Source: Agrypnia vestita (taxonomy: Eukaryota > Arthropoda > Insecta > Trichoptera > Phryganeidae). From it: a stretch of DNA of 64,000 nucleotides. Location: positions 81,709 to 145,708 of the forward strand of contig JADDOH010001576.1 of assembly GCA_016648135.1 (NCBI GenBank). The letters run 5' to 3'. Position numbers and translations under genes: made by a program. Under the pieces are notes generated by a model, which searched no databases, had not been told where the DNA came from, and saw nothing but the letters and a program-made list of their open reading frames with translations. Of the stretch, positions 45,736-59,400 are shown piece by piece. How positions within the stretch are numbered: position 1 is the first letter of the stretch; each line of letters opens with the position of its first letter.

Positions 45736-46084
45736 GAAAGGTTCGTAGGTCGTTGGAATGAAAGAGCGATTGGTGTTTATTTATTTTCGGGGATATGTCC
45801 CGGGATACAGTAAAGGTGTACAAAAAATTATGAACAAAGGAATATTTAACGCGGCACTGGCCTGCCCGATGTTACGGCAGAGGGCCGACTGGTGTGGTGT
45901 CGCTGTGTCCCTAGCTCGAACCCTTTGTTCTTCAATGTTTACATTACAGGCCATCGCCCGCGCAGTTTGTTTACGTTAACATAATAAAAAAGGTAGGTAG
46001 ACAGCTTGAATCGGCTGGGTACCGCTACAAATCTATTCTAAAAAATAGTTAATCTATTGGTTTCATGTAATTTATTATTTTTAT

Positions 46085-46800
46085 TTTTATTTATTTTCAT
46101 CTTGTTACATGACATAGGAGATGGAGCCGCTCATCTCACTAGGAAGAACCTGTGCCGAGATGAGCAGCTGAACAATATAGTGAGAACAAAAAATAATAAA
46201 GATATACAACAAAATACTATAAAATTAATTAATTAATTAATTGAGTATATAAATATAAAATGTGGATTATAAGAACAGTATATATTGTATAATACAAAAG
46301 CAATAAAGAAAGTAAAGTAAAGTAATATATATAAAAAATCATATGCATGGATAGTAACAAAATATATATATAATAGCACAGTTAAAAAGTATATTTAGGT
46401 ATATACCTATATAAGAAAATTAAATGAATGTTTGTGTATATTAAATAGTGATAAGAAATGAAGTTTAATGAGCAATAAATTATGACCTGTTTTCGGCAGT
46501 TGGGTATTTGTGCAAATGCAGGTGACAATAATGTCTTCTCAATAGTGTTGTGTAAAAAGTTAAGAGTAGGGTGTCCACACTGACTATGACAGAATGGACA
46601 CCAAAGACATTTGGATGCCACTTCCATCAGTCTGCATAACACCCTTAACCATTTTTTTAAAAAGTGACAGAGTGTTTGCACTCTTAATATTTTCGGTGTA
46701 ATATTTCTTAATAATTGGTGTAATCTTTCAGTTTTTCACAAGATGATTTGTTCTACTCATATTCAATAAGCTGTTTGAATTAAAAAATATATGCATTACA
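46085..46800 (-). pseudogene. Probable LINE 3' portion
   Basis: The plus-strand T-rich start (TTATTTTTATTTATTTTCAT) and GAGCCGCTCATCTCAC followed by GTGCCGAGATGAGCAGCTGA look like a LINE 3' untranslated region in antisense. A minus frame at 46382-46681 (LCHFLKKWLRVLCRLMEVAS) is compatible with a decayed ORF2 end. Moderately uncertain. Confidence 0.4.
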
Positions 46801-46859
46801 AAGTTTAGAACAGCGGCTGCAAGTGAAAATATAATTCCAATAAATGATTTGCACATTCA

Positions 46860-47150
46860 TCCGCTTCGCCGCGCGGCCCCCCCCCGGCCCAGGTGAGGCG
46901 AGGGATCCGGCATCGCGTCGCGTATTGTAATGGCGTCGCTCGCAAATATTTCCAATCTAGCGGAGCCGGCCGGCGATTATTCGCTCGCGGAATTTATTTT
47001 ATTTCGCTGCCGCGGCGGGGGCCGGACAATGCGGTCCGCGCCGGAATTTCCAATCCCGAGCCTTTATCCGCCGCCATTTTGATCGCGCCCCGCTGCTTCA
47101 TCAAGTGGCCGCCAGGGGAGTTGGCGACCGCATCCAGCTAGGTGAGCGGC
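46860..47150 (+). promoter_or_regulatory. GC/CpG-rich island, possible promoter or 5' exon
   Basis: About 290 bp rich in CG dinucleotides stand out in AT-rich DNA, containing CGGCCCCCCCCCGGCCC, GCCGCGGCGGGGGCCGG and CCGCCGCCATTTTGATCGCG. It ends CCGCATCCAGCTAG with GTGAGCGG, a good splice-donor context on the plus strand. The internal 82-codon frame has no family. A promoter or non-coding first exon is inference; no downstream partner exon was found. Confidence 0.35.
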
Positions 47151-47212
47151 TTCCTGTTTTACAAATTTCTTCGGAATTTTATTTAATGGGTCTGTGAATG
47201 GTACCTACCCAC

Positions 47213-48274
47213 TAGGAATGGGTCGTCCACGTCCGTCCATCGACGAGACGATCAACTAGTTGAATTCGTCAACTAGTTGACGCATCAACTTCGTTACGCG
47301 GACTATCGTTGGCTATTTTTATTACGTTAATATTTAAAATTTAAAGAAGTTCGAAGGAATATAGTTTCGGGGAAAGTAAAACCGCTACTTGTGCTTATAT
47401 GTAAAAAGAAATATTTTATTATTTATTTGTTTACGCACATTATAGGCTTTTACATATTGTTTTATATACTTCTTTCTATATATAATAAAGAAAGAAGTAG
47501 GTATACACAACAATATCAGGTGTAAGCAGTAAAATATAAATATAAACTACATATATAAGCAGTAAAAGTATTGAGTATAAGCATTAAAATATGAGTATTA
47601 AAATTAAAAATATAAATAAGTACAAAGCAGTAATGTGTGTATAAAAAAATATATTAGGTACATATCATTACATGTGTACAGGGTTACATGGAAAACATTA
47701 ATAACCTCGCAAGACTATATTCCTGCCTTGATTATGAGTCGAAAGCTATCATGACCTAATATCAATAGTTATGGAGATATGCGACATCAAAGTTTGAATT
47801 TTTTCAATATATCTGACTTATTTTTTGGAAAACGTTGGACTATCACTACACTAACTCAAATCGATTACGAAAAATTCATTCGTTTCAATACAAGTTAAAT
47901 AAAATGATAAAAACCTTTACATTTATTTATTATTTATAAATTTATAAATAAATACATAATTTAAAAATACTTTACATTTGAGATGTTATCTAGAAATTTA
48001 TTGAAGAATAAATCTTTCAAAGTCAGGCTTTCACTTTGTGGTGACATTATTAATAAATAAATATATCTGTATTATTTGTCAACTTTAGTTTAAGGCTCAA
48101 TCTGAGAAAAGGAACATTGTTTCCGAAACATGTAAAAAATCTATAAAAAGTGGTGTAAACAAAATTATAATAGATTTATTTTTTTATCTATAAAGTTGAA
48201 AATTGATCAACTAGTTGACGAATTCAACTAGTTGATCGTCTCGTCGATGGACGGACGTGGACGACCCATCCCTA
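47213..48274. mobile_element. hAT-like element, second copy (inverted, shorter)
   Basis: Ends TAGGAATGGGTCGTCC and GGACGACCCATCCCTA. AACTAGTTGA subterminal repeats are shared. The interior is collinear in inverse with 14801-16520, including the MITE arm (about 47688-47843) and the Penelope-like core (48102-48129). No clear 8-bp target duplication remains. Confidence 0.8.
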
Positions 48275-48545
48275 ATAGGTTTAGCATTTGAAGATATGCA
48301 GATAGATTTTGATGTTAAGGTTTGTTTCTTCTTATGTTTATATGTAATATAAATTTACTTTATTTTTAAAATTTATATATAAGGTACATTTATTCGCAAT
48401 TAATTCGAAGATTATTTTCCTTTAAATGCTTAATGCATAAAATTACAATAACACCAACGTTATAAAATAAGCAACTTTCTCAATATTTTAATTAACACTA
48501 AATTGAACTTTGTAATGAACACACGTTGAGTTATAATTATAACTA

Positions 48546-48660
48546 CTATAGTTTTGAGAGGAGAAGTTCCTCGCATAATCAGGTATAACTTATACATTAA
48601 GTTATAAATTACTCCTAATAATGAGAGGGACTGCTCCTCTCGAAACTATAGTAGTGATAA
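48546..48660. mobile_element. Inverted pair of Penelope-like cores
   Basis: TACTATAGTTTTGAGAGGAG at the left and its complement at 48630-48655 enclose two cores: minus 48551-48582 (CTGATTA, ending AAAAC) and plus 48615-48645 (CTAATAA, GAGAGG/CCTCTC, GAAAC). Both are mutated at consensus positions. Related to 26741-26769. Confidence 0.55.
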
Positions 48661-48750
48661 ATTTAACTCAACGTGTGTGTATTACTAAGTTCGAATGTAA
48701 ATTAAAATAACCATGTTGCACAATAAAGTAACAGCCATATCAATCAATTC

Positions 48751-49230
48751 TAACTAACTAACTTACCATCACGCCGTTTCCCCGTGGGGGTAGGCAGAGA
48801 GGATAGAGCGCCATACTCTTCTGTCCTGACATACAACTTTCGCTTCGTCTACATTCATACATCTTCGCATGCAAACTCGACGGTTGTTCAGGCTTCTAAC
48901 AGGACCATCTTCCAGTATCTGGTTAATCTAGTCATGCCATGTCTTCCGTGGCCGCCCTCTCTTTCTGGCGCCTTCAACACTTGCATCATGTATCTTTCTT
49001 ACCATTCTTTCCTCATTCATTCGCTCAACATCCCAAACCACCTGAGCGACCCTATTTTTATTCTATGTATTATGCTATGATCAGCTTTACATTAATTCCT
49101 AATATCTCTATTCTTTACTCTATCATACATGGGTTTGCCACACATATATTTGAGGGACCTCATCTCCACTGCATTCAATCTACTTTCGTTCCTCTTCTAC
49201 CAGCTCCAGGCTTCACTTCCATATTCAATC
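48751..49230 (-). pseudogene. RTE-type LINE 3' end, minus orientation
   Basis: The complement of the 29826 family: tail TAACTAACTAACTTACCATC, then codons for SAYPHG, VCQDRRVW, NRRVCMRRC and GRRKRGRPRKTWHD across small shifts. Confidence 0.75.
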
Positions 49231-50303
49231 AATGACTTTCTCATTATTTAACTATTATATTATTTTGAGACATCAGCTGCGTTGGAAGTCTATTTACTTG
49301 CTAAGATAATTATGTCTAGAGGTGATATCAAATTTGATCAGAGTGCGCCAGCTGAGTTGAGCTTTGAATACCCAACCTTTATTACCTACTTGGTTTAATA
49401 TTTTTTAATTAATGTTACACCTATATCATGTCATGATTTGTATTTCAACTCGTGTATTTTATTCTGCGTACGAAATACAATGGACAACAAAATACTCCTC
49501 TCGTTTGCCTCACGTTCGATCCTTTATATGCACAAACAACACACCTATTCATACACAAACAACACACATACGCGAACGTGTCTGCGTATGAATAGGTGGC
49601 TGGCGCGCTGTCATGTTGAGAATGCAAAGAGAGTTGTCTGTCACGCTAGTGCGCATGTATAGCTATTGAAATCTGAGATAGAAAGATTCTTTTATTTAGT
49701 TTTCTTTTTGTTTTCTGACTCTTTTTTAAACTCTAATTGAATCAATCTTTATACACGAAATACGTATGTATGGGTACTGTGATTGTGCCAGCTCTTATTG
49801 TGCGACTTTTGAGAAAATTCACACCTTTGTGTACATATGTATAATTATAATAATGGTTGTGCCGAACAGAATTTAAGTGCCTTAGACAGGAAATTTAAAT
49901 TCTCTCTGCCGGACCTGATAAGGGCCCTCTGACTTTTTATTTATTGTTGTTTGTTAAGGATGGGTACGGTACGGTATTGTAACCGACGAACTAGGGTGAT
50001 TTTAGACCTAGAGCAAGATCTACTTACATATATAAATTTCGTCGTGTACAATGCGTAAACAGAGTAGTTTCTCTAAAATATCCCACCACAATCTAAGGTA
50101 CAGATAAATTAATAGATTTAAAAAAGTTAATTTTTAGTGTTTAATAATTTTATTTGATCTATACTCACATAATAACAATATAAACAGAAAAAACAAAATT
50201 ACAATAAAGAAAATTCAATATTCTGTAAAAGGAAATTTACCTATTAAGTTTTTAATATTTTGTATACCTGTTCAGTTATAAATTGAAACAATTAAATGTA
50301 TTC
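49231..50303. other. Intergenic, 3' side of the repeat-protein gene
   Basis: No gene recognised. A short inverted pair (CACACCTATTCATAC and GTATGAATAGGTG) lies at 49540-49610. A TACGGTACGGTA motif lies near 49965. Confidence 0.4.
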
Positions 50304-50309
50304 TTTATT
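50304..50309 (-). terminator. Polyadenylation signal AATAAA of the repeat-protein gene
   Basis: AATAAA on the minus strand lies 94 nt past the stop codon at 50403, a normal 3'-UTR length for small secreted insect proteins. Confidence 0.65.
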
Positions 50310-50402
50310 CCATTTCAATTACTTGGGGAAATTATTGAAAAAGTAACAAAAATGCTAGGAATATGTATCGGTATCTCGCATTGTAATTTTACTATACTAT
50401 CA

Positions 50403-53400
50403 TCATTTTCCACTATGTCCTGAAACGGCATCAGGAACACCGTAAACTGGAACAGGGGCATGATGATGTTCATGAACATGGGTGTGTACCGGAACTTTCA
50501 CATCTACTGGAACCTTCCGGTAAACTGGAACATCCACATTTCTGTACACGGGAACTTGAACTTCAACATTTTTATATACTTTTACTTCTACATTTTTGTA
50601 CACTGGAACATGGACGTTATAGGGAACTTGCACAGGAACTTTGTTGTAAACTGGAACATCTACGTTTCTGTAGACCGGAACCTTTACCTCTACTGGAACC
50701 TTCTTATACACTGGGACATCTACGTTCCTGTAGACCGGAACCTTAACGTCAACCGGAACTTTGTTATAAACTTTAACTTCCACATTCTTGTAGACAGGCA
50801 CATCAACATTTTTATAGACTGGGACATTGACATTATACGGCACTTGTACGGGAACTTTGTTGTAAACTGGAACATCTATGTTTCTGTAGACAGGAACTTT
50901 TACGTCAACCGGAACATTTTTGTAAACTGGTACATCTACGTTCCTATATACAGGAACTTTGACGTCAACTGGGACGTTCTTGTAAACCGGAACCTCTACG
51001 TTCTTGTATACTTTTACTTCGACATTTTTGTAGACTGGAACATCAACATTATACGGAACTTGTACGGGAACTTTGTTGTAAACTGGGACATCTATGTTTC
51101 TGTAGACAGGAACTTTTACGTCAACCGGAACATTTTTGTAAACTGGTACTTCCACATTCTTGTAGACCGGTACTTCTACATTTTTGTACACTGGAACATT
51201 GACATTGTACGGCACTTGTACGGGAACTTTGTTATAAACTGGAACATCTATATTTTTGTAGACTGGAACTTGGACTTCCTTATAAACTGGGACGTGTTTA
51301 ACGACGGGAACCTTTGAAACAAATTAGAAAATATTACAACATTGAAAATATATTTTGTATGTTTTAAAACCGGATAATCAGAAAAAAGTCACTGAAAGTC
51401 TTATACAGGGTATTTCAGATCAAATCTTCGATACTTCAGGAGGTAACACTATTTGAAAAAACGATTCGAAAATGTTTCCAGTCTAGAGACTTTAAGATAT
51501 ATTAATTGCGCTCTCAGTGAGCATGACATTAGATTTTTATACCGTAGGTTCTGGGTTCGAATCCCAAATTTGATTCTGAAGCTATCTGGATGGATTTAAT
51601 CACTTTGTCATATCATGTATTAATAAATTTATAATATTCAATATAATTTACTTTAAATATTGTCCAACGCGTTACATGAGACTTGTATATTTAATGATTG
51701 ATAAGTCAGAAACATTGAAAAAGAAATGCGATCTTTGAAGATGATTATCTTTGTAACTATTGATGTTTTTCAGTAAGTGTGAAATTTTAAACAATTAATA
51801 TTAAAATGTATTTTGAACTTGGCCTTAAAAACGTGTCTGGAAGCTAGTAGTAAAAACTTCGGGGAAGTCTTTTTCATTTAATTTAGAAAATATCCTTTAT
51901 TGGGTTAAAAATTAAAAGTAAAGAAAATAAGCGCCATCAAAGTTTTATTTTATTTTATTAAAAGGTCAGAGTATCATGAAAGTAACTTTTTTCAAATATT
52001 AAAAATTCATTCGCTTTGATCTGTCAAATCAATTAAAAAAAGCCGTATAGAAATTTCAACCAGATTATTTTGCAATGTTTTAATCATTTTATTTGACTTG
52101 TATCGAAGCAAATGATTTTTTTATATTCAGTATTAATTACTTCCATGATACAAAAGACATGTCAGAAGTATTGAAAAAAATGCAAACTTTCATGTCGCTT
52201 ATCTCTAACTGTTGATATTGTATGAAGTGTGTTTTCTATTAAAAATTGAATGACGGTATAGCGCTATATATCTTAGCTATATATCATTTTAGAAAAAAAT
52301 ATGAGGTAAATATGGTTTATAAGTATTATAATTTTTGTAATCAGTTCTCTCTTAACCGTTATTTTACTACCCGAAATTTCTCACACTAGTTACTACGTCT
52401 TTGGCGGAGCTAAGAGAACCACTAGGAGATGTGTCTCCAGGTGGCGGATAGGGGAAAGCTCGCCAGATATGGAGGGCAGGAGGGAAATAAAATACCTCTC
52501 GCAGACCAATAGGCAGTAGCGTCTGACCCATAATGGGCGACTACAAACAGCGTCTGTTCCCTATGTTAAGGGCGGCTGATTTAGAACTCACCAACCCGTC
52601 TGGCAATCATGGTATTTTAATGCCAAACCCCTTCCAATTGAATGGCTACAATGAGCAAACGACAAGGAAGGATGGAAGGGTATGGAAGAAGCAAGAAGAA
52701 ATGAAGGCTGATGAAGAAGAAGTTACTACCCAAGATACCCGGGTACTCAACCTGGATGGACTTTTCCACATACAGATACAAAACATTATTTTTGTTTTGT
52801 ATCTCACAAATTAATATTTAGACAGTGGTCAAATAGCTTTTCAGAAGGTCACTACTTTTCATATAATCAAAAAGATGGAGATCCAAATGGATGATGACGT
52901 TTATGAATAAAATTATTTGAATTTGAAATCTTAAATGGGTACCCAGGTGCCCGGGTAGTAACATAAGGGTTGACTCACCTCGTACTGCTTGTATACTGGG
53001 ACATGTCTTACAACAGGCACAACCACGTCCTTGTGAACCGTGCGGACTTCTTCGTGGACGATGGGTTGGGACCAGCTTTCGGGGGGCGTGGGGGCGTTCC
53101 AGCCCAGCGATTCGCCCCATGACCTAAAATCATAAAATATTTACATTTTCAAGGGAAATCTTTAAAACTAATAAAAGCGTGAGAGGGTCCGGACCTCACT
53201 TTGTTCCCCCATTTACCCATTTTTTCCTAAATCGTAGTACCTATAGTAAAAGCCACAGCTGAATGAATATCTTAACCGAACTCCGAAATCTATGTACCGT
53301 GAATAAACTCAATGAATGAACCATGTCAGTATATTAATCCTGGTTACCCTTTTGCCTTACTGGTGCTTGGTTCTTGCTTGCCATTCGTACACTAAAATTA

Positions 53401-56400
53401 AATACATTAAATTTATAGATTACTGAAAGAAGCCATCGAATTACTTCTTTATTTTCTCCAAAATACACATTAATACCCAAAAAAATTGGTTCTTGAGAAA
53501 TTATTCGGTTTTTGATAAATGGCAGTAAATAAAAATAATGTTGTAACGAGAAATAAAGTACCTCATTGGAAAGAATTACATGTAATCAATGATTTGACAG
53601 CACTTGACACATTTTTCACTAAAATCAGAAGATACTAGGACCTACTAGAATGAAACACACGAATCGCGTTACGACTAGGCAGTTATCGTAAAATCTCAAA
53701 AGATCGAGAAATACATTTATTTACCTATAAAAGTAAGGGGTATTGCGCACCAGTCTTAAATTGATGTTTAACCAGTGTTACCTTTTTACAGATAAGTCCT
53801 TTTGCTACTACAGATATATCGTAATAGTCATGCTGACTTTATATTGAAGAGTAATGGCGATTATATACATTATTTATGCATTCCTGTTCAAGTACGAAAT
53901 TTGCTCCAGTATGAGTGCGCATTGTCCACTAACACTGAAACAGAGTTGTGTCCATAAAGTTGGCTCAGAAGTAATAAGAGTATATAAATAACAAGGGATC
54001 CCAAATTACAGTTTAAGATGGTGCTACATGCGAGAGACTAGAAGGATGTTCCTAGATCTGAATAGAATGTGTTGGATTAGGGCAGAAATGCAATATGTAT
54101 TTTGTCGATTTAAACGATAAAATGACTTAATATTAATTTATTCATCTGAATTATTCAGTCCCACACATAACATTGTGTGGGCTAATACATGATTTCACTC
54201 AAACATATTGGATTCCATCTAGTCATTTAAAAGTTTTTACAATAAAATTTTTGCACTCCTGTTTAAACCTCCTTATATTCACCGTGGTTTGAATTTCCTT
54301 TGGCAGGCTATTGAAGATTTTTAAGCCTTTGTACATAATGCAATTTTGTGAGGTGTTTATCTTTTTCTTCGGAAGTCTTATGTTATCACTTCTTCTTGTA
54401 TTGTAAGAATTCTTCTTCTTCTTCTTTCTAGGCGTTTCACCCCTATGGGGTGTTCTTGCCACAAAACAAGTGTGTTTCTTCGTTGGCAATGGGTGTGATG
54501 GTTTATTTTATTTTAGAAATTTAAATTGGAAACGATTCGTTTTAGGATAAACATTATTCTATGTGAATGATTCAATTGTATTAGTAATGAAAAAGGATAT
54601 AAAAACATAATGTTAGTTTATTTAATTTTTATAGATTTATACCGTTAGCTTTGAGGAATCTTGTTAGTAATTTTAAAGTGATTTGACCACTGGAAGATAA
54701 GAGGGTTGGGATGTTGATGGGGAATGGAATATTGCAATAAGAAAGATCTTGAATAAAATAAGAATAACGGTCATTGATGGGGCATCCAAAAAAGATGTGA
54801 TCTAAATGTTCTTCGTCCATCCGGCGTTCACAGAAAATCTTTATTCAGTCATCAAAATATTTGGGTAACTAATCCGTGTTTAATTTTATACATTTGCACC
54901 AAGACATTATACTTTGTTTATTTACTGTTTCTAGTCCTAGGGCATTCAACATTTTTGTTATTTTTGTTCTCCTATTACACTTCAATATTGCTATTACTTG
55001 ACATTTACCGGTCAGTCATGATTGTAGTTTTTTCCCTGTTGGTGGCGAGATTCACTTACTACTATTTTTTCCATAAAGTGGGGAACTCGTTTACAGATTT
55101 TCCTACTTTTAATATTTTTCTCGCGTACGGCTAAGGGCTTGGCGACACTCTATATATATTGCTGGGTAATGGCGGCAGTATGTATCCTCCGGCGTTACTC
55201 AACTCACGGCTGAAATTTACGTTATATTACCCGTCCTCATCGATGCACAGTGGTCGAAAAAGACAATCTGAGCGAGCGAAATTATTTTAGTGTTTATTTG
55301 TATTATATACCCATTAAATAATAATAATAAACCAATTTAAAGATATAAAAAATAAAATAAATGTAGTATGGAAAACTTGATTATACCACCTAACCACACT
55401 TGTATTTAATTCTATACTTGTCTTTATGACTGTTTTTAGGTTTTCATGGCCACTCAGAATCTTCAAGTTTGTGTTTACTGGGTATTATGCCGTGTTGTTA
55501 CGACCTTTCGGGCCGACGTTTCGGATCCCATTGCAGGGTCCATCATCAGGGCTGATGTGTTGTCTTGAATGTTGGTGTTGTGGTTAAGTATCGGCTTGCA
55601 ATACCGTGCCGAAGTCATGATGTGTTGTATTGTGTTGTATGTATGATTTATCTGTTGTCTGATCACTATCTCTGCGGAGTCTGCGACGAGAATGACTTTG
55701 AAGCGCCGGATACCAAGATGTTTTTAATTTGAGACGCGCATGGTGACTCTTAGGCTTTCCAAGGATTTTCGGTTCGAATGCAAAATGATGGCCGGTATCC
55801 AGAAAATGCTCAGCCACAAACTTGAAGATTGTCTTTATGACGTCCACAATTGATCCACTTTTGACGTATTAGTCCACAAAAATTTAACAAAGTTTTTTAT
55901 TATACTTTATTATCGTATTCATCGCCCTTAAAACAGCTTTTTTTTACTTCCTTTAGAAAAGTCTCGCTCCTTTAACTATACTCCAAACAGTTTTTTTCCT
56001 TGGTAATCTGAGAGCTGGAAAATAAATAAATTCTGAATGCAGGCGCACCGAAGTGCACTCCGATAGATTTTAAATCTGTAGCTAAGGTATTAGAGAACGA
56101 TAGTTTACAAAAATTAGAATCAATACAGGTCAATCCCAGTTTTGGCAGTCTAAGGGCCGGTTGTTTCAAGTTGGATCAAAGTAAGCGTTCTTTTAAAGCA
56201 TAGATTTTTACGTTCTCCACCAATCAGACGATCCGTTTTCGTAAAAATCTATGCTTTAATCGACCGCTTACTTATATCGAACTTGAAACAACCGGGCCTA
56301 AGCTGCAGAAAAAATTTACAGTATTTTGTTAAAAACAAATTGTGGCTTTGTAGAATATTAATTGAATAAAAATGTTGATTATATTTAAAAAATGTTACCT

Positions 56401-59400
56401 AAGTTTATCGATTCCATAGTTCGGAGAACAAAATTCAAAAACGTAAACACACCACTATGGTTCAAACACTCGTATCCGACTGATAAGTCAACTTTATTTT
56501 TTTGCAACAACATGTTACTACCTGCTCGACTAGACACGAGGGGTTTATTCTAGGTAATTAACTATTAGTGGGACTTTATTACCCAAGGAACTGAGTTTAT
56601 TACGCTGCATATATTTAATTTTTATTACGACTTTTGTTTTTTGAATTTTGCGCGAACAGAATCTAATTTCCAACCGTTGTGCGACGCAGTCCTGTAAACA
56701 TAAAGTTGACTCAAAAGAAATTATAATTATATTTTATTACATGATTTACATGAACGAATTGTAATTATATTTTATTACATGATTTGCATGAACGGTGATG
56801 AAGGCGCAGGTGATTGACTTACCAGTGTGGCTTGGGTTCCGCGCACGCGAGGCCTGCGAGGGCTAACAGGAGGATCTGGAATCAATCGAATAAAAACTCT
56901 TAATTAACTACTTAATTAACCGAAGTCATCCGCACATGATTTAATAATGTATTTTAGTTCACACACTAGATTTTTAGTACACTGTTTGGATCGTCATAGA
57001 ACTTTCGCGAACCTTCTAGAACATTCTCCTTCCACAACTTTCAAGAAATTTGCGAAAGTACAGGAACCTTCTAGACACACCGACACATTCCGCCACTCAG
57101 TTTAGAACTTTCGGAAATTTTCTAGAACCTTCTCTTTCCAGAAATTCCTATAACAGGTTTTTCCGGAATTTTCTAGACTCACGACACAGTAGGCGCGCCT
57201 ATTTTGAAACAATCTGAAGCATTTGAGGCCTTCCTATAACGAAACAATGCGCTACAAAGCACATTTTCGTTACCCACTTCCACCTGTGACACCAAGGGCT
57301 ATCCACCACCATAATTACCGGTGGGTGGTTGTGGCTGGTTGTGAAGAAAACTTGGCGGGTAGGGAAACACGGGTTTCTTTATATATATATATGGATTAGG
57401 AAGTAATTTTAAGCTACCAGATAAATAAATAAGTAACATTTTTATTGCTGTGTTTACATCCTTCCTCTCGCTTTCCTGCAATCTGTGGCAGTGATTTCGT
57501 GAAAATGGATGGAAATGTGTAACACGAAATAAAACGCCAGGGAAGCGTGCGCCATTTCATTTAAAATATGAGCGCGCGTGATGGAAAAAATTATCGTTTA
57601 TTAACAAATCAATGTCCAGGAAGTGCCATCACAGCAAAGACGAACACTTCCAACAGCCAACGCTTCTGATTTTGTATATATGCTACGCGACTGGTGTCAA
57701 GCGCGTGGATGTTGTAACTTTGATATACTTTGTCTTATATCTTCGAAACTATCCAATGAATACTTAATTTTTTACATTAATGTAAACAATTAGTACCCTT
57801 ATTGATTTATATTCTCAAATTTTACGCTATTTATGTGATTATTTTAAAATATTTATTCAAAGTTTTCATACAATATATATGGCGGCATACTACCGCCATC
57901 TATGAAAATAAATAAAAACACAAAATTGACCAAAACCAAACACATTTCTAAACAAAAGGCGTATGTAGATATGGTACGGTATAATTTAATAATAAATCTC
58001 ATCATATAACTTGTCGATTTATAAAATTTAATTATTTCTAATTTCTTTACTATATTACATATTTATAATGTATTCAGTAAAAAAATATTTCAGTATTTTT
58101 ATAAAACGTTTTTACATTTTATCTTAACGTCACACTAGTACTATCAATAAGGGTTATTAAAGAATATTTGATGATCTTTATTAAAAAAATAAACGTATAT
58201 ATTTTATTGAAATAGATATTATTTAGCATTATGATTTTTATTATTAAATTGTAAGCTAGTATAGAGGGTCGAGGCCCACTGTGAATTCTAGCAGTCCTCA
58301 TTGAGCGAAATCACAGTATACTAAGAACAATAATACGTCTTCATACAAACTGGCCGCTACTCATTAGAGTGCGTGCGTGCTCGGCACGCACATATTCTAT
58401 ATCAATGTGTGCGTCAGCACACATTGATATAGAATATGGGGGCACAAGGCGGCGGCAGTAAGGGCCGTGCCTTCGGTGCCATTCATGCTCGCAGCCGCCG
58501 CTTTAAAAAAAAGCGCTTCCAGAAAAAATGCCTTTTTTATGTTTGTGGTGCTTTACTAAAAAGGTGTGTTGATTATCACAAAGAATCGCAGACGCTACGA
58601 GTTAAAAGAAAGGGAGTAAAAATAAAGTGACAACCCTAGCGTTAAGAGTAGGCTAATAAATCGCCAACAGGCCGGAGATAAACTACTGTTCTGGGTATAC
58701 TGTGGCGAAATACCCCAAACAGGAGCTCGATGCGGATAGTGCTCGATGCTCATCACCTACCCAGGACCGTTATAAGAGTAAAAGCTTCCATATCGATCCT
58801 ATTCAATCGTCTCTAGGTTGAAATTTATTTTCTAGTAACGTGCAGGACCGTGCTGTTCCGCACCGGTCGTATAAACCGCTGCGAAGCGGCAAGGCCTTTA
58901 GAACAAAACCATTCACTGTCTCCACCCTGAGATACGTCTTTATTAGTAATAAACATGACATAAGAGATATTAAGATACATAGATAAAACATAAGTTTAAC
59001 AATATCGGAGATTATATTACATATAGATACACAAAAAATTAAAAGCAACCAAAACAAATAAATAAAGTACACAGACAAAAAACATAAATACATATTATAA
59101 AGAATGTAACAATACTCGATGCGGGTACCACCAATTTGACCCATTAGAGACCCGATTTCCCGTTTGTTCGCCGACCACTCTTCTGTCGACCGCCGTAGAT
59201 AACGCACGTTTTTTGTATAGTACTCCGTGACAAACCATTTGTAACTTTGTACCAATAAACCACCGTTTATAATATTGAATACAATTTATCATCCATTTAA
59301 ATTTTTTTTAACAAATATCAATTTAATTGGAATATCGAACGAATAATTGGGAAGAAATATTTTTTCAAATATATTTTTAAGGGTTGAATTTTAGAAAGGC

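Noticed and set aside
46893..47141. Protein-coding gene in the GC island
   Set aside because: The 82-codon frame is Arg/Pro/Ala-rich, as any GC-rich sequence would give, with no family. A non-coding role is more plausible.
50460..51317. A 285-codon plus-strand frame opposite the VPVYKN repeats
   Set aside because: It is the antisense shadow of a repetitive coding exon. The minus strand has signal peptide, splice sites, TATA box and polyadenylation signal.
58803..59255. A 150-codon minus-strand frame as a membrane protein gene
   Set aside because: The hydrophobic part is AT-rich chance sequence, there is no signal peptide or family, and it lies in an intron full of repeats.
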